From Bog-473 sp963737745 (GTDB lineage Bacteria > Actinomycetota > Acidimicrobiia > Acidimicrobiales > RAAP-2): a stretch of 64,000 nucleotides of DNA. This document shows, piece by piece, positions 32,521 to 42,176 of the stretch; position 1 is the stretch's first letter; every line of letters starts with the position of its first letter. The notes under the pieces were generated by a model. That model saw only the letters and a program-made list of their open reading frames with translations. It made no database searches and was not told where the DNA came from. The DNA lies in NCBI GenBank assembly GCA_963737745.1, contig CAVTTR010000012.1, forward strand, positions 524,109 through 588,108, written 5' to 3'. The translations under genes were made by a program, and so were the position numbers.

Positions 32521-35052
32521 GTGACTGTTGCCTGGTACCGGGTGCGTGCGACATTGCATCGCCGATGGCCCGGATACCTGTCTCTCGTCCTCCTCATCGG
32601 GCTGGTGGGTGGCCTGGCCATGGCCTCCATCGCCGGTGCGCGGCGGACGCAATCGTCGTACCCGAGCTTCCTGGCCGGCACGAACCCGTCCGATCTGAAC
32701 GTGGCGGTGTACAACCCCGCCACTGACGGCGGTCCAGGTCCGCCGTTGGCGACCAAAATTGCCCACCTGCCCGGAGTGAAACGGGTCAGAGGTGTCATAG
32801 CCCCTACCTTCGTGCCGCTTACTGCCGACGGCACGCCGAGGTTGAGCACGTTCAATCTTGCGGGCACGTTGGGCAGTCGCGATGGGGAGCTCTTCACCCA
32901 GGATCGTCTCACGGCCGTCCAAGGACGGCTGGCCGACCCGCAGCGGGCCGACGAGATCATGATGACCGCAAGCGCCGCCCGCCTCTACGGGGTCCATGTC
33001 GGCCAGGTGGTTCCCCTGGGGTTCTACCTCCCGGCGCAGCAGAACCTGCCGGGGTTCGGTACTCCTCGCGTGCCACCAGCCCTGCGGGCGAACACCACGT
33101 TGGTGGGGATAGTGACGCTCAACAACCAAGTGGTCCAAGATGACATTGACCGGGCCTACGGCTTCACGGTGGTGACTCCGGCGCTCATCCGGGAGACCGT
33201 TGCCATCTCGCCGCGGGCGGGTGAGCCCGAAGGATACGGAGTCCAACTCGTTCATGGCGCGCGTGATGTTCCCGCGGTTGAGCGAGAGATCACCCAGATA
33301 GTCCCGCCGCACATGACCTACAACTTCCACGTGACCTCCCGTGTCGTGTCGGAGGTGGAACTGGCGATCAAGCCCGAAGCGGTCGCTCTGGGTGCATTCG
33401 GGGCTATCGCCGCTCTTGTCGCCCTGGTGTTGGGGGTACAGGCGATCTCCCGCCAGCTGCGGTGGGGTGAAGAAGACCGGCGGGTGCTGCGCGCCCTGGG
33501 AGCGGCCCCGGTCGAATCCGCAAGCGATGGCCTGATCGGTGTTCTCGGCGCTGTTCTCCTGGGCTCGTTCCTGGCCGCCCTGGTGGCGGTGGAACTTTCC
33601 CCGCTCGCTCCGCTGGGGCCGGTGCGCCCGGTCGACCCCGACCCGGGAATTGCCTTCGACTGGACGGTGCTCGGCGCCGGGCTCGGCGTGCTGGTGGTCG
33701 GCCTAGGGTCCGCCGCGGTCGCTCTCGCCTATCGAGGAGCGCCCAGCCGCCTCGCTCAGATACGGAAACCTGTGGCTCGACGCTCGAGAGCCAGCCGCGG
33801 CGCCGAAGCTACCGGTATGCCCGTCGCCGGTACGGTGGGGGTACGTTTCGCCCTCGAGTCGGGACGAGGCCGAACCGCAGTGCCAGTTCGCTCAGCGCTG
33901 CTGGGAACCATCCTGGCCGTTGCCTTGCTGGTCGGCACGCTGACCTTCGCCAGCGGTTTGCACACCCTGGTGTCGACGCCAGCGCTGTATGGGTGGAACT
34001 GGAACTACATGCTCAACCCGAGCGACGACGTCCCACCGCAAGCCTTGAAGCTTCTGGACCATGATCCCGACGTCAGCGCGTGGACCGGAGTGACCTACAC
34101 CAACGCCGCGATCGACGGCCAGACGGTGCCGATCCTCATCAGCACCCCTCGCCCCAAGGCGGCTCCCCCGATCCTGTCGGGACACGATCTGGAGGCCAAG
34201 GATCAGATCGTGCTGGGGGCAGCCACGTTGGCCGTGCTCCACAAGCATGTAGGCGGGACGGTGATGTTGAGTGTCGGGACTCCTAAGGATGCCCCCCTCT
34301 ACATCTCGCCAATCGCGCTGCGGATCGTCGGCACCGCCACATTTCCCGCAGTGGGCTACTCCAGTTTCGTCTCCGACCACACCTCCATGGGCACCGGGGC
34401 CCTAATTTCCACGGCGATCATTCCGGCCGCGTTCAACCGGGCGATCAACAGCCCTGACCCGATCCTCAATGGGCCTACATTGGTCTTCGTGCGGTTGCGC
34501 AGCGGTGTCAGCCACGCCGCCGGCCGGGCCAACTTGTCGCGCATCGACAAGGCGGCGGACAAAATGCTTGCCGCCGACCCTAATGCCTCCGGCAACAACG
34601 TCACCCTGCTGGGCGTGCAGCGTCCGGTCCAGATCGTGAACTACCGCAGCATTGGCTCCACACCGGTCATCCTGGCGGTGGGGCTCGCGGTCGGGGCGAT
34701 CGTGGCGCTCGCCCTCACCTTGGTGGCATCGGTCCGGCACCGTCGACGAGACCTCGCCCTGTTGAAGGCTCTCGGCTTCACCCCCCGGCAGCTGGCCGCG
34801 GTGGTGGCGTGGCAGTCCACGGTGACGGCCGTCGTCGGAGTCATCGTCGGCCTTCCGCTCGGGATCGTCATCGGGCGCCAACTGTGGACGGTGTTCGCCG
34901 ACAACCTCAACGCCGTACCTGACCCCACGGTGCCGGTCGTATCCGTGGTTCTCGTCGCCCTCGGTGCTCTGGCCTTCGCCAATGTCGTCGCGGCGATCCC
35001 CGGTCGGATCGCGGCACATACCCCGACGGCCATGGTGCTGAGGGCCGAGTAA
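32521..35052 (+). CDS. FtsX-type ABC transporter permease (orphan)
   Basis: A membrane protein of about 843 residues from GTG 32521, the start aligned with its paralogue at 58352-60907. The N-terminal helix YLSLVLLIGLVGGLAMASIAG is followed by a large extracellular MacB-like domain. Three helices around residues 300-400 follow (AVALGAFGAIAALVALVLGV), then a second half with another extracellular domain and the FtsX end (LVASVRHRRRDLALLKALGF, AIPGRIAAHTPTAMVLRAE). No ATPase gene is adjacent. The role may be export or envelope remodelling. Confidence 0.85.
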   Translation: MTVAWYRVRATLHRRWPGYLSLVLLIGLVGGLAMASIAGARRTQSSYPSFLAGTNPSDLNVAVYNPATDGGPGPPLATKIAHLPGVKRVRGVIAPTFVPLTADGTPRLSTFNLAGTLGSRDGELFTQDRLTAVQGRLADPQRADEIMMTASAARLYGVHVGQVVPLGFYLPAQQNLPGFGTPRVPPALRANTTLVGIVTLNNQVVQDDIDRAYGFTVVTPALIRETVAISPRAGEPEGYGVQLVHGARDVPAVEREITQIVPPHMTYNFHVTSRVVSEVELAIKPEAVALGAFGAIAALVALVLGVQAISRQLRWGEEDRRVLRALGAAPVESASDGLIGVLGAVLLGSFLAALVAVELSPLAPLGPVRPVDPDPGIAFDWTVLGAGLGVLVVGLGSAAVALAYRGAPSRLAQIRKPVARRSRASRGAEATGMPVAGTVGVRFALESGRGRTAVPVRSALLGTILAVALLVGTLTFASGLHTLVSTPALYGWNWNYMLNPSDDVPPQALKLLDHDPDVSAWTGVTYTNAAIDGQTVPILISTPRPKAAPPILSGHDLEAKDQIVLGAATLAVLHKHVGGTVMLSVGTPKDAPLYISPIALRIVGTATFPAVGYSSFVSDHTSMGTGALISTAIIPAAFNRAINSPDPILNGPTLVFVRLRSGVSHAAGRANLSRIDKAADKMLAADPNASGNNVTLLGVQRPVQIVNYRSIGSTPVILAVGLAVGAIVALALTLVASVRHRRRDLALLKALGFTPRQLAAVVAWQSTVTAVVGVIVGLPLGIVIGRQLWTVFADNLNAVPDPTVPVVSVVLVALGALAFANVVAAIPGRIAAHTPTAMVLRAE

Positions 35053-35176
35053 GTCCGAGCGCTGGGAGCGGCAACATCCCAGTTCAGCTCCGTTCGATGG
35101 CGAACCCTCCGCTCTACCAGTGTGGGACCGTATCGAAGATGCGACGGAGGTCGGTAGCTACTACAATAGTTAGTGT

Positions 35177-35665
35177 ATGAATGTATCTCTAGATGCGATG
35201 GCCCTCGAGCAAGAGGCGGTCGTCGACGCCGTCCTGGGTGCCAGCCGGGTCTTGGTAGCAATTGCCGCCCGCTCTTTGGCCGACGCCGGTGAAGACGTCA
35301 CACTCACCCAGTACCGATCGCTGGTGGTTTTGGCCTCACGCGGGCCTCAGAGCATGGCGGCCCTCGCCGAGGCGGTCGGCGTTACCCCGGCCACGGCGTC
35401 GAGGATGTGCGATCGGTTGGTCAAAAAGAGACTGGTCCGAAGGCGAAGCGACCGTCACGACCGCAGAGCGGTGCGCCTGGGGTTGACCGAAACGGGGCGA
35501 CAACTCGTCGATACGGTTTCCGCCCGTCGCCGCCAAGAGATCGCCGAACTCCTCGAAGGCATCCCACCCGAAGTGCAACAGTCAGTGGTGAACGCGCTTA
35601 CGCACTTGGCCGAGTCCGCTGGTGAGGTTCCCGAGCAGAGTTGGAGCACCGGGTGGGACCTGTAG
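35177..35665 (+). CDS. MarR-family transcriptional regulator
   Basis: A 162-residue winged-helix dimer protein: LTQYRSLVVLASRGPQSMAAL, AEAVGVTPATASRMCDRLV (recognition helix) and RRSDRHDRRAVRLGLTETG (wing). A TACAAT sequence at 35161-35166 is a good -10 box close to the ATG, so the leader is very short. The gene overlaps the ClC channel gene by 25 bases and probably controls it and itself. Confidence 0.88.
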   Translation: MNVSLDAMALEQEAVVDAVLGASRVLVAIAARSLADAGEDVTLTQYRSLVVLASRGPQSMAALAEAVGVTPATASRMCDRLVKKRLVRRRSDRHDRRAVRLGLTETGRQLVDTVSARRRQEIAELLEGIPPEVQQSVVNALTHLAESAGEVPEQSWSTGWDL

Positions 35666-37772
35666 ACGACGCGGAGACTCCTCATCCAAGCCGCGCCGTG
35701 TGGGTGCGCTCCGTCTCCGCTGGCGCGGCACGATGGGTGGCTGCGGCTTCGTACCTTAAGAAGTGGATCGTGCTCGGTGTGGTCATCGGTGCCGTCGCAG
35801 GATGCGGCGCCATCGTCTTCTACGAGGCCCTGGTGGTCAGTACCCACTTCTTCTTGGGGGTGCTGGCCGGCTACCACGTCCCCACGCCGATCGGCGAGGG
35901 GGGCCACGGCGCATCCGCTTCAGCGGCACGTCCTTGGGCCCTCCCCCTCGTGGCCGGAGCCGGCGCACTGTTGGGTGCCGTGCTCGTCTTTCGCATCGCT
36001 CCCGAGGCAGAGGGGCATGGCACCGATGCCGCCATCTCGGCCGTGCACCACAACCCGCGCGGTGTCCGCTTCCGGGCCGTCCTCGTCAAGATCGTCGCCT
36101 CCGCCCTCACCATCGGCTCGGGCGGATCGGGGGGTCGGGAAGGGCCGACGGGGCAGATCAGCGCCGGCTTCGGTTCGCTTCTGGCCCGGGTGCTCGACCT
36201 CGAACCGGCCGACGGCCGCATCGCCGTGGCCACCGGCATCGGTTCAGGAATCGGGGCCATCTTCGGAGCACCGCTGGGCGGAGCGGTATTGGCGTCGGAG
36301 ATCCTCTACCGCGACGACTTCGAGCCAGCGGCGCTCTTGCCGTGCTTCATCGCCTCGGCCGTCAGCTATGTGATCTTCGGCGCCGCCGAGGGTTTCAAAC
36401 CTCTGTTCGGCTTCGTCGGCAGCTATCACTTCAGCGATCCGTCCCAGCTCATCTGGTTTGCTCTCATCGGCATCTTGGCCGGGCTGATCGGCCTCCTCTA
36501 TGCCAAGAGCTTCTACGGCTTAGTCGACCTCTTCCGTCGCTCCCCCTTACCTCGATGGGTCAACCCTGCCATCGGGGGTCTGTTGGTGGGGGCGATCGGC
36601 ATCGCCATCCCCGAAGTCATCGGCACCGGCTATGGATGGGTACAGACCAGCCTCGGCCACGGACTGCTCTCCATTCCGCTGTGGATCGTCCTGCTCCTTC
36701 CCTTCGCCCGGATCTTCGCCACGGGACTCTCCATTGGGTCGGGTGGTTCGGGGGGGATTTTCGGCCCGGGCATGGTGATCGGCGCTTTTCTCGGTGCGTC
36801 GGTGTGGCGGCTCTTCGAACCCATCTTCCCCTCCATGGGCCACAGTCCCGCCCCCTATGTGATCGTCGGGGATGATGGCGTGCTTCGGCGGGATCTCTCG
36901 GGCCCCGCTGGCGGTGATGCTGATGGTGGCCGAGATGACCGGGAGCCTGTCCATCTTGACCCCGGCCATGGTGGCGGTCGGCCTCTCATGGCTGATCATC
37001 CGACGTAACGACGACACCATCTATCGGAGTCAGCTGAAGAGCCGAGCGGACGCACCGGCCCAGCGGATCCTCGCCGGCCTCCCCCTTCTCGGCGCCATTC
37101 CCACGACCCGCGCCATGGTCGACTCCACACCTAATCATCAGTTCGGACATGACGACCACAAGCGCGAAGGCGGCGTTGGAACGGACGAGGGTGAACGGGG
37201 CCCCTGTCGTCGACGACGCGAGGCGCTTCACCGGTATCGTGGCCCGTTCATCGCTCAGCTCTTCGGGTGCGGATCGCAGAACGGTGCGCGACCTCGTCGA
37301 TGCGGGCACACCAGTCGTCTCCGCCTCGAGCCGGCTGGACGCGGCTTTGGAGAGCTTGACTGAAGCTTCACTGTCCTGGGTCCCTGTGCTCGACGAGGAT
37401 CGGCGAGTTGTGGGCACCTTGTCTGTTTCGGACATCGTGCGCGCCTACCGTCAAGAGTTGGCGGGAAGCGTAGAACGGATGAGCGGACTGGGTGCCAGAA
37501 CCGACATCTCATTGGTGACGGTCAGAGGCGACTCGCCTCTGTCTCAGATGCCATTGCGCCAAGCCGAACTCCCCAAGGGCCTTCTCATCACCTCGGTCAC
37601 GCGAGGGGACCGAGTATTCGTTCCTGATGGAGACACGATGTTGATGGAGGGCGATCAACTGGCGATTTTTGGCCAGGCGAATGCTTTGCAAGACATCGGT
37701 AACTTGCGCCATTCGAACCATGTTCACAACTCACCAACGGATGCCCTACACGTCGGACCGCCGATTGAATGA
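35641..37772 (+). CDS. ClC-type chloride channel/transporter with CBS and TrkA-C domains, two frameshifts
   Basis: The ClC core is in the first frame. It has selectivity motifs GSGGSGGREGPTGQ (gating Glu in GREGP) and GSGGSGGIFGPGMV, and GIGSGIGAIFGAPLGG. Near 36867 one extra G in a run of four shifts the frame; MACFGGISRAPLAVMLM continues. A second shift near 37130 leads into a CBS pair (NGAPVVDDARRFTGIV, WVPVLDEDRRVVGTLSV) and a TrkA-C-like end (VFVPDGDTMLMEGDQLAIFG). In total about 710 residues. It should move chloride, perhaps gated by nucleotide binding. Confidence 0.82.
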
Positions 37773-37783
37773 ATGAACGGCTT

Positions 37784-38416
37784 CTACGGTTTTTCGCTCG
37801 AAGGAATGCGCTTGATCCGATCGGCCCTTGGATGGTCTCGAAGGTGGTCATAGAGTGTGACGAGACGGGAGATAACCGGAGCACGTTCCCACCAACGAGG
37901 ACCCGACACGCTCAGTCTCGTGGGCGCGTGCCGTTCGACATAGCGAGCGCTCTCAAAAAGACGGCTTTTCTCTTTTGCGCTGAGTGTTCGCTCAATTAGC
38001 GGAATTGCTTGGGTCGATTCCCACTCGATCTCGGGTTTCAGCGCATCCATGAGCGCAGTCAGCGGAGTATCGAAGTCCTGTCCCTGATTCAGGTACACGC
38101 CTTGGATAGAACGGGACATGTCGCCCAACTCATCGATGAGGCTTCGTCGATTCGTACCCCGGCCGACCATTCGCGCGGCTGTGGTCTCGAGAGCTGGAAC
38201 CCGGGAGATCGCAGTCCCTACATCCATCAAACTGGACTGACGGGTACCAAGGTGGCGGATGACCTGCTTAGCCGCATTGCCATAGTCGTAGCGCGCCTCC
38301 ACCGACGACTGGCGTGATGCGTCGATTTGTTCGAAGAGATCCTTCAGTATCTGATTCTCTCGAAGCAGGACATCAAGAGAAGTACGTTGTCCGTTCGGCG
38401 AGGTACGGCGCTTCAC
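37784..38416 (-). CDS. Hemerythrin-like helical protein
   Basis: GTG start at 38416 with GGGAGGG upstream. The 210-residue product is all-helical: SLDVLLRENQILKDLFEQI, RYDYGNAAKQVIRHLGTR, LIDELGDMSRSIQG and LTALMDALKPEIEWES. The layout is like actinobacterial hemerythrin HHE proteins, but most metal-binding His are absent, the RHLGTR His being an exception. Iron binding is therefore doubtful. Confidence 0.55.
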   Translation of the reverse strand: MKRRTSPNGQRTSLDVLLRENQILKDLFEQIDASRQSSVEARYDYGNAAKQVIRHLGTRQSSLMDVGTAISRVPALETTAARMVGRGTNRRSLIDELGDMSRSIQGVYLNQGQDFDTPLTALMDALKPEIEWESTQAIPLIERTLSAKEKSRLFESARYVERHAPTRLSVSGPRWWERAPVISRLVTLYDHLRDHPRADRIKRIPSSEKP

Positions 38417-38779
38417 TGAGGTTCCCTCCCCTCGTAGGCAGAGTCCGTGGTCTCCAACCCCTCGATCGTTCGACTGGATCCTAGAACCCGACGATCACTT
38501 GCGGGCCATCTCGTTGTGCGTACATGTACCCGTAGTCCCATCCGGTACACCCGCCTATGATCGAAAGTTGTTTGGGAAAAGGGCTGAGCCACAGCTCGAC
38601 ACCCCCCGTGCGTGGCGCCCTACTGACACTGAGCGACCCAGCTCAAGCGTGACGAGAAGGACCATGCGGGCTTGGCGCCCCATCGTCTGAGTCAACGCTC
38701 TGCGTATGTCCCGTCGCCTGTTGAAACCGCAGTCGTGGAAAGCGGCTGGTCAGAGCCGGCTAATGCTCGACCTGGGCCG
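38417..38779. other. Intergenic region, no gene recognised
   Basis: These 363 bases separate the hemerythrin-like gene from the end of the cox operon. They must hold the promoter of the former. The short frames lack ribosome binding sites, and no tRNA or rho-independent terminator was found. Confidence 0.4.
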
Positions 38780-39466
38780 TCAATCGACCGCTTCCTGCGA
38801 GGTGCGATGGCGGCGACGCCACCACAACAAGATGAGGCTCACCGCTCCAGCGAGCGGTAACAATCGTTTCACGATGGAGGGTCCGGCGGCACCGACGAGG
38901 TTGACCGGTTCGGCCGGTGCCGAATGGATGGCCCGGACCAACGGGGGATCCGATTCTGCCGAGGTCCCCCCGCTCTCGCCCGCATCTTCAGCCACCGCTT
39001 CGTTGGGTTCGGACCCAGAGTTCTGCGACAGCACGTCGGCTTCGAGCCTGTCGGCGAACTCCCCCAGCATCTTGGCACTGACGTCACCCATGACACTCCG
39101 GCCGAACTGCGCCACCTTCCCCGTAATGGTGAGATCGGTGACGAGGGAGACGGTCGTGCCGCCGTTCTCGGGGGTGGCTACCGCAGTAACCGTGGCCGAG
39201 GCGTTGCCTTGGCCACGTGTGTCGCGTCCCTCGGCCAGCAGCACAGCTCGATGCTGCTCGTCATCCTTCTCGACAAATCGAGCACTTCCCTTGTACTGCG
39301 CTGAGATCGGCCCGACCTTCACCTTTACGATCCCTCGGTACTCATCGCCTTCGACCTCTTGCAGTTCGGCGCCGGGCATGCACGGTGCTACCCGCTCAAG
39401 GTCGGTAAGCACCGCCCATGCGACGTCGATCGGCACCGAAACGTGAAAATCATTTTTCAGCTCCAT
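38780..39466 (-). CDS. coxG: CoxG-like SRPBCC protein (CO dehydrogenase subunit G)
   Basis: A START/SRPBCC-fold protein of 228 residues: ELKNDFHVSVPIDVAWAVLTD, MPGAELQEVEGDEYRG, VKVGPISAQYKGSARF and ITGKVAQFGRSVMGDVSAKML. A linker and a C-terminal membrane helix (RLLPLAGAVSLILLWWRRR) follow. CoxG is thought to anchor CO dehydrogenase to the membrane and pass electrons towards quinone. It ends the cox operon and its start overlaps the nucleotidyltransferase stop by ten bases. The frame is intact. Confidence 0.88.
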   Translation of the reverse strand: MELKNDFHVSVPIDVAWAVLTDLERVAPCMPGAELQEVEGDEYRGIVKVKVGPISAQYKGSARFVEKDDEQHRAVLLAEGRDTRGQGNASATVTAVATPENGGTTVSLVTDLTITGKVAQFGRSVMGDVSAKMLGEFADRLEADVLSQNSGSEPNEAVAEDAGESGGTSAESDPPLVRAIHSAPAEPVNLVGAAGPSIVKRLLPLAGAVSLILLWWRRRHRTSQEAVD

Positions 39467-40015
39467 CGGGTGAGATCCTCCTCGTTATCGATATCGGCCG
39501 ATTGGCCCTGGCAAACTATTTCGCACACCAGATCGGGCCGTTCCTTCATGAGCACCCGGGCCCCTTCGTCTCCAGCAGTGGGCAGGAGCGACCACACCGA
39601 GCGATCAAGCCGGACGGGAGGCCGGCGCTGACCATCGAAAGTGGCCACCGCGACGGGGCTCGCTGCTCGCCGCCACCGCAGCCCAGGCCGACGATGGCAC
39701 CAGCGGTTGATCCCCCAATCCCACCACCACGGCCTCATGGTCACGTTCGAGCGCCCACGCCACCGCCGCCTGCAGGGAAGAGGCCTGGCCGCTGGCCCAA
39801 TCGGGATTCTCGATCACATGCACCCCCTCTGGCACGGCGACCCCCAAATCCACGGCGCCGACGATCACGGCCACCTCGTCGAGTCCAGCCGCCAACGCGG
39901 CCGCCAGAGCCCACTGCACGAGGGGCCGGCCTCGAAACCCAGCCAGCAGTTTGTGCTCCGAACCTTCGAAACGCGAACCCCCGCCCGCCGCCAGCACCGC
40001 CGCAGCAACAGTCAC
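39457..40015 (-). CDS. MobA-like nucleotidyltransferase (molybdenum cofactor), one frameshift
   Basis: Start MTVAAAVLAAGGGSRFEGSE with the nucleotide-binding loop AAGGGSRF, then HKLLAGFRGRPLVQWAL, VIENPDWASGQASSLQAAV and VVVGLGDQPLVP. After a shift near 39655 the remainder follows, PPVRLDRSVWSLLPTAGDEGA and DIDNEEDL. The family (MocA/MobA-like) adds CMP or GMP to molybdopterin, and form I/II CO-dehydrogenase-type enzymes use the cytosine dinucleotide form. It sits between coxE and coxG, so a dedicated cofactor-maturation role is likely. Confidence 0.82.
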
Positions 40016-40046
40016 AGGGACATACCGGCGCCACGTCCGGACTTCA

Positions 40047-41172
40047 TCACTCGCTCGCTGCGATCATGCTCACCAATGCATCGAGCGAGGCGGCGGAATG
40101 GCCTTCGACGAACTGATCGACATGGGGAAGCGCAGCCGCCATCCCCCGGGCCAGCGGTTCGTACCCGACCGACGCCTTCAGCGGGTTGACCCAGATCGTC
40201 TGGTGGGCCGCCCGATGGAGACGAGCCATCTCCCCGGCCAGCACTGTCGGGTCACCCCGGTCCAGACCGTCGGACAGGATCACCACGATCGCTCCCCGAG
40301 CCATGCCGGGCATCCCAAAACGATCATTGAAGGTGCCGATTCCCTCTCCGAGCCGGGTTCCCCCGGACCAGTCCAATACCCGTTCGATCGCCTGGCGCAA
40401 GGCGGCATCAGGATCCCGCGACGACAGCTGACGGGTCAGACGCGTGAGACGGGTTCCGACTGCGAATGCCTCGACCCGGCCCTGGCCGGCCACGGCAACG
40501 TGGAGAAAGCGCAACAGAGCACGCGCGTACGGCTCCATTGACCCGCTCACATCGCACAAGAGCACGACCCGGCGCGGGCGTGACGAAGGCTCCCGGTGCA
40601 TGAGGCGAACGACCTCGCCTCCCGATCGCAAGGTTCGCCGCATGGTCGCCCTGGCGTCGTGGCGGCCATGGTCACGCCTGGATCGACGCATTCTCCGGGA
40701 ACGCTGCGTCGCTCTGCACGTGAGTCTGGCGGAGGAGGCGCGACGATCTCGTCGAGCTCCTCAGGAGTGCAGGCCGCGAAGTCCTTGCGCCGGAGCTGGT
40801 CGACGTCGCTGTAGCTCACCCACGCCAGCCGCAGAGGAGGCTCGCCGTCACTCGACGCGGCATCGACGTCGTCCTCACCCTCCTCGTCGAACGAGCGGTC
40901 CGGCGACGGCAGCGGGGATTCCGACGACGCAGGACCTGCCCCACCAGAATGAGTCGAAGACACGGTCATAGGTGCCGACGTCCTCGTGCCGGTGGATCAG
41001 GACGGCTCCTCCCCGCCCAGTAGACCCTGTCGCGGCGATCGATCCCCAGAGCGTCGATGGCGCGCACATAGTGAACCACGCTGTCCACCGGAACGGCCAC
41101 GCCGGCGCGGCGAAGGCTTCGGGCGAATCCCACCAAGAGATCGATGGTCGAAGCACCTCGACGGTCATCCAC
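40047..41172 (-). CDS. coxE: CoxE-like VWA-domain protein, several frameshifts
   Basis: The N-terminal part (from GTG 41172) reads LLVGFARSLRRAGVAVPVDS and YVRAIDALGIDRRD. A middle part in two other frames follows (YDRVFDSFWWG; AWVSYSDVDQLRRKDFAACT). The last 190 residues are a VWA domain with the metal site DVSGSMEPYA and IVVILSDGLDRGDP. CoxE works with the CoxD ATPase to put the sulfurated copper or molybdenum site into the large subunit. At least three shifts break it. The start overlaps the coxD stop. Confidence 0.75.
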
Positions 41173-42114
41173 GCCGTCTGGCCTCTTCGACCAAACCGGC
41201 GAGATCGCCACCCGACGACCCGCTCGATGTCCTCGCGATACTTGAGGATGCTGCCCGAGGGTGCGCTCGACCGCCGTCTCATCCAATTGGCTGTGACCCA
41301 AGCGCAGCGAGGGCCTGAGCCCAGTCGATGGTCTCGGCCACACCTGGAGCCTTGTACAGCCCCATTCCTCGGACCACCTGCACTGCTGCGGTGACCTGTC
41401 GGGCCAACCGCTCGCCGGCCTCGGGCGCCTTGAGGCGCACGATGGCCACCTCGCGCTCGAAGTCGGGGTGTTCGACCCAGTGGTAGAGACATCGCCGCTT
41501 GAGGGCGTCGTGCACGTCACGGGTGCGATTCGACGTCAGCACCACCAGTGGCGGCTCCTCGGCTCGAAACGTCCCGAGCTCGGGGACCGTCACCGAGTAG
41601 TCAGCCAGGACCTCGAGAAGGAAGGCCTCGAATTCGTCGTCGGCGCGGTCGACTTCGTCGATGATCAGCACCGGTGGGGCCAGCTCGTTCCGATGACGGC
41701 GCGATGGCGCGCAGGAGAGGGCGGCGGACCAAGAACCGCTCGGAGAACAACTCGTCTTCCACCGTGCGCACGTCCTTGTGACTCTCCGCCTGCTGTACCC
41801 CGGAGTTCGGCGGCTCGCAGATGGAGTAGCTGCCGAGCGAAGTCCCACTCGTAGACCGCCTGGCTGACATCAATGCCCTCGTAGCACTGGAGGCGAACCA
41901 ACTCTCCGCCGGTCCATCTGGACAGGGCGTTCGCCACCTCGGTCTTACCGCCGCCAGGCTCACCTTCGAGGAAGAGCGGACGGTGGAGCACCATGGCCAG
42001 GAAGATGGCCGTGGCCAGACCGTCGTCGGCGAGGTAACCGTGACCCTCGAGCGCGCTGTCGCACATCGTCGGGCGTCTTCGGGAAGCACAGAACGCATCG
42101 GACACCTTGCTCAC
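41165..42114 (-). CDS. coxD: CoxD-like MoxR AAA+ ATPase, several frameshifts
   Basis: From GTG 42114 (GGAGG upstream): LEGHGYLADDGLATAIFLAM, Walker A FLEGEPGGGKTEVANALSR, then after shifts Walker B PPVLIIDEVDRADDEFEAFL, sensor VVLTSNRTRDVHDALKRRC and KYREDIERV. In CO dehydrogenase maturation CoxD is the ATPase chaperone that acts on apo-CoxL with CoxE. At least four one-base shifts are needed to read through. The reconstructed stop at 41165-41167 overlaps the coxE start, as in intact operons. Confidence 0.75.
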
Positions 42115-42176
42115 CGTGGCCCGCTCCTCCCGTGGTCTGCTCCTGCTTGTCACCTGGAAGGCCCACGAGCAGGAAT

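Noticed and set aside
30604..33330. A 908-codon minus-strand open frame
   Set aside because: Overlaps well-supported genes on both strands; its composition (Arg, Gly and His rich) is that of a shadow frame in high-GC DNA.
38499..38860. Short plus-strand frames between the hemerythrin-like gene and coxG
   Set aside because: No ribosome binding sites and biased composition; part is antisense to the coxG 3' end.
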